From the NCBI RefSeq assembly GCF_963966145.1, contig NC_091051.1:4216001-4280000 (forward strand): DNA of 64,000 nucleotides, given 5' to 3'. Shown here piece by piece: positions 14,201 through 26,200 of this stretch. How positions within the stretch are numbered: the first letter of the stretch is position 1; each line of letters opens with the position of its first letter. The DNA comes from Tenebrio molitor (Eukaryota; Arthropoda; Insecta; Coleoptera; Tenebrionidae). A program made the translations under genes and the position numbers. The notes under the pieces are model-generated. The model saw only the letters and a program-made list of their open reading frames with translations, made no database searches and was not told where the DNA came from.

Positions 14201-17200
14201 ACGGGTCGCAACGTCGCGTCCGGTTCACCAAACCGGGTACCGTCCACCAACAACCGCCCGACCCGGGATCTACCGTCCTGGAAGTACCCATCGACCTTAC
14301 GCCCCCGCGGGTACGACCAGACGTACGTACCACCCGGCGGGAACCACGCCTCGACGGTACACCACGGCGAGACCCTCGTACGGTAGTTATGGTACCAACT
14401 GGAACAATTTGCCCCCAAGACCTGGACACGGACCAGTAGGGCCTCCCAGATATGGTACCCATGCAGGAGGTTGGTACTCCGATTTATTCCCACCGCTCAG
14501 ACTAATCGATTTTTCAAGGGTACCAAGGACCTCAGAAGATCAAAATCGTCAACAAGTACAACTATCATTATCCCGGGTACTACTCGCTTCCAGTCCAACA
14601 CTACTCCTACCCTGGGTACTACTACACACCCTCGTACTACCATTACGGTGTTCACGATACTGGCAGTACCGCGTTAGGGTTCTACTTAGGTTACAGTTTA
14701 GGAAAACTGACGACTCCCACCTACTCCCATTACTCGTTTTACGATGGGTACAGACCCCGGTACGACCACTACACGGTCCACCATTACTACCACAACCGAG
14801 AGTCAGTACCGCAGAACCAGGAGATCCGGCCCAACAGTATAGTTGGGTGTGTTGGAGACAGTACCACAATCTGTCCAGTAAACACCACGTCTCTTTGCAC
14901 TTCTGATGGGGCGCTGATGTGCGTTGTGAGCGCGACGTCAACTGTACCGTGCTCGGACAACAGACAAGTCAACTGTATCAAGACTACCATCAGTTGTGTC
15001 AACAACACAGCACCAGAATGCAAAAATTCCAATCAAAACTCTACATCTGTCAGTATACCGTGCGTCTCCAGTGCCAAAGTCTATGGAGATTTGACATATG
15101 TCAACAATACGATTATTGTGGCTAACGCTACGAATGTATTGAACGGTACTAATAGTACCGCGACCGGTAATAGTACCACGGGCGCCGCAACAAACAATTC
15201 GTCCATAACTACGACCCCAGTGTCCCAACCGCCTCCAGCCACGAATATGACGGTGTCGAGGAAGAGACGAGATGCACCACAGGATTTCTGCGTGACTATT
15301 GTGGCCCTACCGGCCAAGAGGAAAGCGACTGAAGGGGAACAATTCCTGGATGATGCCAAATTCCTTACAGGGAAATTCATAGAATCCGCATGGAATTTGT
15401 AACAGTACCAAAGACATCATGTTATTGCTATATCTGTACTCGTATATGTGTTAACATTGAAACTATTCCAAATAAGATTTTTTTACAAAAATTTAAAACG
15501 AGTTTAAGTGTTTTCAAACGTGATAAAATCGCCTTGACATCCACATGTGTGAATCAAAACCGATAACCTTTGAATAAATGCGTAGATAATTATGGAGAAA
15601 ATGTTTCAAAATAGATCTTGGGATTTTCTCCGACACGATTCAGAAAAGTTCACAGTTTATATCGAAATCGGGTGATTGTTACGGTTTGCAGAATGACTTC
15701 CGTTTCGTCCTGATGAACAAGTTTCGACAAACGCGCAATTAAAACGACCAACATTTTGGCAATTTACAACGTGCAATTAACATTGGTGCATCGGTTTCGG
15801 CACAATTACACCAATTGATTGCCACATTAATTAATATTTGACATATTGAAAACCCATCATTATGTAAATCTGCGTCACAAAAACGTTTCCATGTATTTCT
15901 GTGCTGCTGTTATGAATATGTAATTCTGTCCGATGATATTCAAGGTGAAATAAATCCAGGTTTTTTCATACGGTTTTTTTTTTTTAATTCATCGAATTAC
16001 GCACATCAGGAGATTTCAAAACTGTATTCATGTCGTTAAATAATGTCAGATTTATTGAGAACTCAACTAAATCTAAACTTTTGGAATAAAGTACCGTGAG
16101 ATTGAAAAAAAAGAGTGTGCTTAAGACCGCACGACAGAAGTGAAAACTTCTATGATGCTCGTTACTGATTTTAAGTAATTTAAGTAATTCTAAAATATAT
16201 CATTTTGGATGATAGTACTTGGAGGAATAAGGAGCAAGGCATACATGATTGTTATTATTTAAATCCAATGCTGTTTGTAAATAATAAACATCAAAAATCT
16301 GTATTTTTCAATAAAAACTGCAAATACGTTCGCTTTTAGAGGTACACTCTGGCAAAATTTGTGAGGTTAGGTTTGAATGTTTAAGTTTTATTTTCTTGAC
16401 GATGATATTGAACAGAGCACAAGTTTTCATAGCAATACCAATAGCCTGTATTCTGATAATTTGTCCATTTTCCTCTTCACATTTTGCTACACAAATTTTT
16501 CCAATAGATGAATTGTTGAAGCCATATAATTGAGAATTACTTATTCAATCCTACATTCATCTGTAAACTTACAATATTTGTCGGGTCTTTATCGTTTATA
16601 TTATATAAAACTATTCAGGGTATTTCACGAGTGATAATGAGCCTGACGGAATAATAAATTCAACCCACAATACATTTTCAAAAAAAGCCGGACATTTTAA
16701 TGACAGTAGCCAGCTTTTTGCGGAAATATAGTGTGGGTTGCATTTTAAATTACGTCAGGCTCATTATCACTCGTGAAATATCCTGTATATATATACAGTT
16801 ACTCCTGCAGCTCTGCACTGAGGTCAGTCAGGTCACAACACAACGTACAATGAAAATTTAAAATTGACAAGTGACGCACAGTTGATTGTTTTTCGCTCGC
16901 TCCGCTAAAAAACTCGACTCCCTTAATTTTAGCTTGCCGTGTCGTGCTGCGAACGATTTTCGCTGGACTGCAACGATTTTCCGATTTTAGCTTGTGCTGC
17001 GAACGATTTTACCGTGTCGCATGAAACTAATTCACTGCCCGGGAATAAAATGTATGTGGCGCGCCTAAAGAAGTTTTCACTTCAAAAATTAGAGTAGGCG
17101 CTGACCACACATTTCAGTTGGCAATTCGTGAGATTTTAATTAACACATGTCAGTCTTAAAAGTTAGGTTAGTGATTTTGAGAATGTTTAAATCTTGATTT

Positions 17201-20200
17201 TCATAAAGAATTTTATGTGACCTGTCGGTTGTAAAAAAATTTCCTCAGCTAGTGCAATGAAACAATGAGATTCAAAACTCCCGCACCTTTATTTAACGTC
17301 AACGGTGAGCACGGAGCACGCGCACGCCGCTTGTTTATAAATCGATCCAACCATTGTTCCAACGATCATCGATCAATCAATATTATCCAGAGAGGTTGTT
17401 TTCGGTTGTGGGGGCTCTTATTGTCTTAGTGTCATGCACAATAGACACACGATAGAGAAAAAAGTGCAAATTTTTTAAGGATAAGCTGAACTGTACCAAA
17501 TGATAGGTTAGTTTCTTGGGTCTGCAATAATTCTTTGTTCACCCTCTTCAATATTTTCTGATCTTTTTGTCGGTCGTCTACTCCTTTTTTGCGCAGAACA
17601 CTACCTGTTTCCAAAAACATGTTTACGCATTTGTCGCCTTTCTGGGCAAGTTGCTGGTTAAGTGCCTTGAAAGTCCAGAAACTTTTGTTGAAATTCCTCA
17701 AAAACTCGAGGTGTCGAAGTCTTTCTCAATTGCTGAAGAAACACTGGACAATGAAAATTTGTTGCTCTAAAGTGAACATATTGTAATAGCAAATTTTAAT
17801 AGTCAATAAATTAATAATAACAATTACCATTGTAATGACATTTGAATTACATTTTTACGTGCTGCCAACTGAAGTGTATTAATCACGGCCATCTCGATTT
17901 TTTTTATTTTCGATCGCACGGTACCACCGAGACCCAGACGACAAAAGTTTTCGTCCTAGTATTTGTTTCTGCAGACATTAACAATTTTATTTATTATAAA
18001 AGAAAGCAGATCGACTTTCAGCAGTTTCACGAATCATGAAGGAAGTGATGTTTCCTGTTGCAAAAGTACGCATAAAGTTTCCTGTTATTATCATCACAAT
18101 CTTTACGAACGCGATTTTATGGTTGTAAATATCGTAAGAACAGGAATAATTCGCATTCTTAAAATACTCAGTAGCACGATATCTGTGTCACGGACCTGGT
18201 AAATGGTACTCTTAATTAATAATTATTGTTGAAAATATACAAGCGTGGTTTGCTTTTAAGATTACTAATGCAAATGAGTACCGTGATCATGTCTCAACGA
18301 CCGAATTATCATATTCTGTGCTTAACACCCCAACGACAGTCATTGTCATTATTGACTAGAGTAGATATTGGTACTAATGCGTCTAGGATGACTCAACCCG
18401 ATTCAGCTTAAGTACGACCAGGTGAAATTACAACCGGTTAAACTTCAGTGCGCACCACACCGACATGCTGTGTGACCTCTCACAAAAACTGTACTCTTTG
18501 GTAGACGGAATTAGTACCGATTGACGCGAACCAGATAGAACCCGATTCTGACATGTGCAGTGTTAAAACGTGCATCGTGCTGTTGATTGTGCTGTCGTTC
18601 ATTGATTTCCATCAATGCGGTAAGTACCAGTGATTGGCAATAACCTCCAAATCAGTACCTGTCCTCAATTCGACAATAACAAAGAGCGTGTTTGTGTTTT
18701 GGTTTCTGGTTAATTGCACAACTCTCGCACAAAATTAGGTAAGCTTGCACTAATATTTACTTGCAATAAAACACTCGTTTGCACTTCCAAATCGCCACAA
18801 GCAATTTTCGTTTTAAAATAGATTTGGTTTTGTAGGGAGGAGAGGCGGATCTGGGAGACGTGGCGGTGGTTCACCACCTCGACGAGGACCCACTAGTGCT
18901 CGTCCACGCACCACGCGCTCCCCTTATGATTCAACTTCCCGCAGAACCACCTCCCGTCCAAGATCAAGCACCCAATCGTATTATCAATCGTCAACAGCGA
19001 GACAAAACTATGGAAGATCGTCGACTGGACCCCCACGGACAAATGATGGTAAAAATGTGGGGTGGAATCCGCCGCCCCCTCCTCCAGGACCTCACGGTAC
19101 TCACACCACGGGTTTGCATTTTCGACCAAATTACAACACTCGACTGATAAAATGGTTTTAGGAAATCAAGGACCACAAAATATCAAAATTGTCAACAAAT
19201 ACAACTACCACTATCCCGGGTACTACTCGCTGCCGGTGCAGAACCAGGCCCACCCTGGATATTACTACTCCCCCACGTCCTATCACTACAGCAATTTCGA
19301 TACCGGTAGTACCGTTTTGGGACTGTACCTCGGTTACAGCTTAGCAAGATTGACAACACCGACCTACTCCCATTACTCGTTCTACGACGGGTACAGACCA
19401 CGGTACGATCACTACACCGTCCATCACTACTACCACAACAAGGAGTCGGTACCACAAAACCAGGAAATCCAAGCAAACGCGATTGTGGGCTGCGTGGGTG
19501 ACACCACGAGAGTTTGTCCCTCTAATACCACATCGCTTTGCACCACCAGCGGGGCCCTGATGTGTGTCGTGAGTGCAACATCTACAGTACCGTGCACCGA
19601 CAATCGACAAGTCAACTGTGTCAAGAGTACCATCACTTGCGTCAATAATACAGCACCGGAATGTAAAAATGCGAACAGTACTTCTGTTAGTATTCCGTGT
19701 GTTTCCAATGCTCGAATCGATGGAGATTTGACAATTGTCAATAACACTGTAGTACCGACGAATGCAACGAGTACTGGTACCACCACAGAGAATTCGACAA
19801 AGTACCCGATCACTACGACTCCGACGTCTACGATAGATTCTTCTACCAAGTACCCGATTACTACGACTCCGGTACCACCGACCAACGCGCGTCGAAAGCG
19901 AGCGACTCCACAAGAATTCTGTGTGACTGTGGTTGCTCTACCGGCGAAGAAGGAACCCACTGAAGGAGAATTACTCTTGCAGGATGCGAATTTCATTTTT
20001 AATAAGTTTGTCGAGTCCACGTGGAATTTATAGTTTTCGTGATTTTGTGTACAGTGTTGTTTGTGTTTGCGTAATAAATGTTTTAATCCAACCGGTTTTT
20101 TATTTTGTAATGTAGAGAACGGATGCAGATATCGCGTGATGTGTTCGTCGACAGTTCGGAATGGAGTTTTAAGAAGACACAGCACAAACAAGTTTACTAG

Positions 20201-23200
20201 ACTCCATATCAAAGTTTTCAGAAAACTTTACACAATGCAGACTTTCTAAATTTTTCACCGGTATCTGAACAAACGCCAAACAAAGTTACTCCGCGAAGGG
20301 TACAAATTTTTTAATCAGGCTCGGCTCGCGAAATACGAGACTTCGCATGTACATTTTCTCCTTAAAATACACCAACCCCTAGTCCCACACCGGTCGGGTA
20401 ACAAGGGATGCAATTAGAAACAATTTCCAGAATATAATAAGCGCGCTTTCTCTACTGGAGCCTAATTTCCGCATCCACATTAAGTAAACATTCCTTTTGG
20501 CGAGAGTTGCTTGAAATGCGCACCAGTGCCGATCTTGCCTCAATTAGTTCAAATGTAAGTGTCCATGAAAATAATGGAAGTCGATTAAGCCAGTCAGTCA
20601 TAAAATGAGTTTTCTCTTGGAATCGTCGTCCAATATTTACGTCAGTCATCGTTATCCCCAGTTTCCGACTCAATATTTTTTCACTACTGATTTGTCAGTG
20701 AAAAATAATTAAACAAATCGTGTGTTAACACATCGTGTGTTTGTTAAACGTCAGTCTTCGATTTTTATTTTTAGATTCGGACGATTCCGAAATTGAAATT
20801 GTAACCGCCGACTATTGGGAACGTCCCCCTTTGGAAGCTTTGGCGTACCGAACCACCGGCTCGCACCGACATACCACTAGACGACATGTGACAACACCGC
20901 GACGAACACATCCACCCACCACGCCTAGACCACGGACAACCACTCGTCGAACACATCCACCTACCACGCCTAGACCTCGTACAACCACTCGTCGCCCTCG
21001 CCCCCCAACCACCACAAGGTATGTGATTAGAACCACTCGACCACCAACCACAACTCGTAGACCGCCCACAACCACTCGCCGACCTCCTCGTCCACCAACT
21101 ACAACTCGTAGACCGCCCACAACCACTCGATGGCCTACTCGTCCACCAACCACGACGCGTAGACCACATACAACCACTCGATGGCCTCCACGTCCACCAA
21201 CCACGACGCGTAGACTACCCACAACAACAACCAGACGGAAAACCCCAACTCTTGGCAAAACGAACATCAGGTGGAATGATCTGCCACCACGACCCGGTTC
21301 AGGTTTGGGTTCCAGTTGTTTCCTAGATTTGTTCTAATCGACAGTTTCCAGGTCGTGGACCTGTCAAGATTAAGATCGAAAACACCTACAACTACCACTA
21401 CCCAGGTTTCTACACGATTCCAGTACAACACCATCACTACCCAGGGTATTATCAAACTCAGTCGAGTTACCACTACAGAGAATCAGACACCGGAAGTGGA
21501 ATCCTTGGGTTTTATCTGGGTTACAAATTAGCGAAACTCAATACTCCGACTTACGCCCATCAGTCGTTCTACGATGGGTACAGACCGCGGTACGACCACT
21601 ACACCGTCCATCACTACTACCACAACGCCAATACAGTACCCAAGAGTCAGAATATTGAGCAGAAAGCTATCGTCGGTTGTGTTGGAGATACAACAGGAGT
21701 GTGTCCAGCTAATACCACATCGCTTTGTACCAGCGATGGTAGGTTGATGTGTGTGGTGGCAGCTGCGAGTCTGGTCAGTTGTACCGACGCCAACAACAAA
21801 ACTGTCAGTTGTACGAAGAGTACCATATCGTGTGTCAACAACACAGCACCAGAATGTGCCGGTAAAAACAACACCAACGTGGTGGTGAATATTCCGTGCT
21901 TGTCCACCGCTAAAGTGTACGGTACCATCAAATACGTCAACCAGACTATTGTGGGTGCACCTGACGTCACCACCCACACTAATTTCCTCTCAGAAAGTAA
22001 AACACCGATCTCAAATAATGGTACAATACTTTTGGCCAACGGTACTTTAGTCTCAGCCAATGGTACTTTACTCTCCGTCAATGGTACTTCGATCTCGAAT
22101 AATACTGCCTCAAGCAATGGTACTTTACTCTCCGTCAATGGTACTTTGATCTCGAATGGTACTGTCTCAAGCAATGGTACTTCACTTGTCGCCAACACTA
22201 CTTCAACCTCGAACGATACTACCTCAAGCAACGGTACTTTACTCAATTACAATCCAGATAGTGCCACGTGGGTTCCCACTACTCCAATCACCACGACACC
22301 TACGACGTCAGTGTACTGGAAATGGAAGCGTTCAGTACCGGAACCTCAAGAATTCTGCGTCGCCGTGGTGGCCATGCCGGCTCGTAGACAACTAACTCAA
22401 GGTGAGGAGTTCCTCGAGGACGCCTCCAGCGTCTTCAAGAAATTCGTGGAAGCAGCTTGGAACCTTTGATCAGTTCGTATCGATTTCAATAAAAATTGAA
22501 CGCTGAGATCAGCTGGTTTCTGTTACCACTTCCCGACGTCTTCATTAATAATTGATCCGGAAACAGTCTTGAGAGCGGGATAAATTCACCGCCGCGGACA
22601 CATTCAATTTCGTGTACAATGTCGGCGAAAGAAAATTTTATGGGTCCTGTGCGTCCTGTCCTGGAATTCCTGTCCTGCTGGGAAGTCACGTGGACTCTTT
22701 TGTTCGGGGGATGCGATAAAAGACTCGTTTCTGAAAGCCTGCGTTCGATTTATCCCGAACATCTCGACAAAAACTTTTCCCGTTTTCGAAATTGAACGCC
22801 CCTCTTGGTAATTAGGGAATCTCTCAATTTGCACTGGCGCAGCGCATGGATTTCAAAACTAATAGCAAAACGCAGCTAACGATGATTGCTCCACAAACTT
22901 CGACTAATGCCATTATGTAGTTACACAAGAGGAATTTAATTTATCCCGCCAGATACGACGATAAACTTCCATTGTTCGATTGCATCTCGTCCGAGTGTTT
23001 CCCCCGAAAAAATCACTTTTTCGCAGGCTCGGATCGACTCCGGGTCGCGGAAAATCGGGAAAAGTTACGGCCGAAATGGAGGACTAATTGAATTTAAGTC
23101 AAATGTAAATGAAAACCGGAACGGTACAATGGCGGCGGAAGTTTTGATGAAAGCTAACTCTCGTACAGAGTTTGTCTTGTCGAATTACGAGAAAATTGGA

Positions 23201-26200
23201 GTTGGACCGGATCTGAATGTATTCCATTGGAAAACAATGGGATTTCAGCGCAGGAGGCAGTGACGGGGCAATTTTTTACAAATCCCTCAAGATCACTCCG
23301 GTGTTGTTGCTGAGTAAGAGGATTGAGGTGAGTGCTCACCAGACCACATCGTACCCGTCAGAGACTTTTTACCACGTCGAAAGCACTATTATTCGATCTG
23401 AAGGGTTAAGCAACGCTGGGTCCGGTCATTGTTTGGATGGGTGGCCCCCAGAGAACTCGCGTTCCATTGGCATTTCTTCTTTACTTGTTGTATTCTTGTG
23501 TGAACAATCTCCGACTCATTACTTGATAGTTATGATTTTTTTTAATTGATGAATAAATCCGTCCTTGATGCCGTGCCCCCTTTTCCAAATAGAAAAATGA
23601 ATTGTGTATCATCGCTTGACAGAAATATCCGTAATGATAAATAAATACAACCACGATGCCGTGCGCGGTTTTTCTTTAAAATATTAAACATGAATTGATT
23701 GTCCAACAGCGATTTGCTTTAAAAGAATAATATAAAAACTGAATTAAAAAAAGATGTCCTATGTCAATGGGAGAAAGTGACGAAAAAATAAAAAAAATAA
23801 GAGCAAACAGGAACATAACTTGGGAGAAAAAAAAAGTGTTACGGTTTTTGGAATTACCAGATGAGTAGAAAAATATTTTCGAAAACACTAAAAATTACAA
23901 AAAATCGTTTATCAAGAAGAAAAACACCAACTTCTGAAAAAAATTCTTGGCTACAGCAGAAAATAAAAAAAAAACTACAAGAGAATTTTTACTAGGATTT
24001 ATTATTTTTCAAAGTAAAGATTGTCAAAATCTAAGAACAGGTTTTTAAATCCTCTAGATTTAAAAAGAATCTTATTTTGATGCTAAGAACAGAATAGTCA
24101 TTTGTGTATCAAGGCCCAAAAAGTGCATCTTTTTCGTCCGAGTCTGGGTTTTCTAGTCGAGGCGCAGCCCAGACTTGAAAACAGGCGAGGAAAAGGCACT
24201 TTTTGGCCGAGGTGCACACAACATTTTTCGTGTTCGTTTAGGCAAAAATTTTCAAAAACATGTTTGACAGATGTCAAATTAGGTACATATATACCACTTT
24301 TCACGTTATGTAAATCTCGGAAATCGAACACGAAAAAGACTTTTTCAAACAATTCATAAATTATTTCACAAAAGTGGAACCTCTTTAAGTCATTACTGTC
24401 GAATCAAGTTTTCCAAATTCTACAGGAACTAGTCTACGGCATCATTCCATCAAATATTTTGTCAAAAATATTACAAAAACGATGCGTACGACGCGGACTA
24501 GTGAGCGCTCGCTCTTAGCTTCTTCATCGAAAAACATTTTGATTATCCGACCACCGAAGGAGGAGAGATAATGATTCGTATGTTTCTCTGCATGTTTGTG
24601 CAGATCTGTAGCCTTAAATACTCAACCCATTTCGACGAGATCTTCACTGCTGGATAACCCATTTATCCAGGAGTGCCAAGAGATATACAACATCATGTTA
24701 TCTTATCAGATTTTTTTTGCAACATCATCGCTGCTTGGTCCTCAGCGAGAGTGCCTTCCCGCGGCGCTGTGTCTTGTGGAATCGACACCGGTCCTGAAAA
24801 CTGAAATACTCACCTCGACGCCGCCCCCGACCGTTCCGCCACCATACATAAACTGGTATTGAAGTTGTTATCGCTACGAGTAAGAATCCGGCATCAAAGC
24901 TCGTTTCATCATCTCGCGGTATAAATTAATTAGAAATGCGACGCGCTTTAATAAAGAGCTAATAATTCACCCTTCTTCCAACCCTCTTATTAATTTATTT
25001 TTAGTCTCGTCTTCTTTTCTTATTAAATTCGGCCGTCTCGACATTACAAGTAATAAACGTGAAATGAGAGCGTGACAGTCGGAGAATGACATATTGAGGG
25101 ACGTCTTGCAAGACGATGAGGACTCACCGATGTCCGGGACGTCGTCGTCATGATCCGTCCATTCGGAAAACTGCAACAAACAACAACACATTATTACCGA
25201 CGGAATCGATAAGCAATTAAAATTTATTGGGCGCAAGATCTCGATCCGTTTTCGTGCGGACAAATTGTGTTTTTGGTCGGAATTAATTCCGCAAGGTTCA
25301 CTATTATTTTAGACGGAGTGAATAGAGCCACGATTAATCAAAGTCGAGCTTTCGCCCCCGGTGGCAACGTTTCTTTGCGAGTTTCGGTTTTGTTGTGGAA
25401 TTTTAAAACGGGAGCGTAATTAGGTTATGACTCGGAAATGCCGAAGACTCGAGACTCTCCACATCTCGACCTCGTCCTGCAGGGGTCGATATTTACGACT
25501 TCCTCGCCCACATCTGCACTAGGTTTCTAGTTTTTCCTGTACACATTCAAATGGCTTAATCGAAATTTATGGCCCGTCTGAAAATAACGCCGAGATGAAA
25601 CATGCGAAAGGAAAACCTTGCGCGTTTGCATAAATATTCGCTGTTTTATAGGTGAGTTCGCGCCAAAAGCTTTCGCCACGTGGACCCCCGAAAAATCTCC
25701 CGATTCTCGTGACTCAGCGATTTCAGGCACGTAAAGAATTCCGTTCGCTCTAATTGACGGTATCATTCGCAATTATTAAGAGCCGGACCTGATTCGCCTC
25801 CCAACATAAATTTCCTGCTGATCCTGGTGGAAAAGCAGGAATTTGCGGCCTTCCTGCTAATAGCAACAAATCACTTGTTCCCAAGATTTACCGGTCTGGA
25901 ATCGAACCGACCCATTTCTCCGTCGAACACGTCCATAAAACCTCATCGTTCCTGTCAGACGCAATTAAATCATTCCCCAACAACCCCCATTAGCATATTG
26001 CGCCACCGGGACGTTTTAAAATTCAACGCGGACCGTGCACACACGCGCCCAAAAAAATAAATACGGACAAATCCTGGACGCGATCCAGGAATGTCATTAA
26101 AAAGTTGGTGGAAAACAAGATCCGGACCGATGCGAAACTTAAATGGAACTTACAACTTCATTTCGACTCTTTTATGACGGAAATCTTGCACCAACACTCG

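Noticed and set aside
18226..18411. Decayed extra member of the A-D family
   Set aside because: Thr-rich words and GTAC sites hint at it, but no cysteine module or motif survives.
23404..23450. Functional 5S rRNA gene
   Set aside because: Only the internal promoter half is present, followed by a SINE tail shared with another copy.
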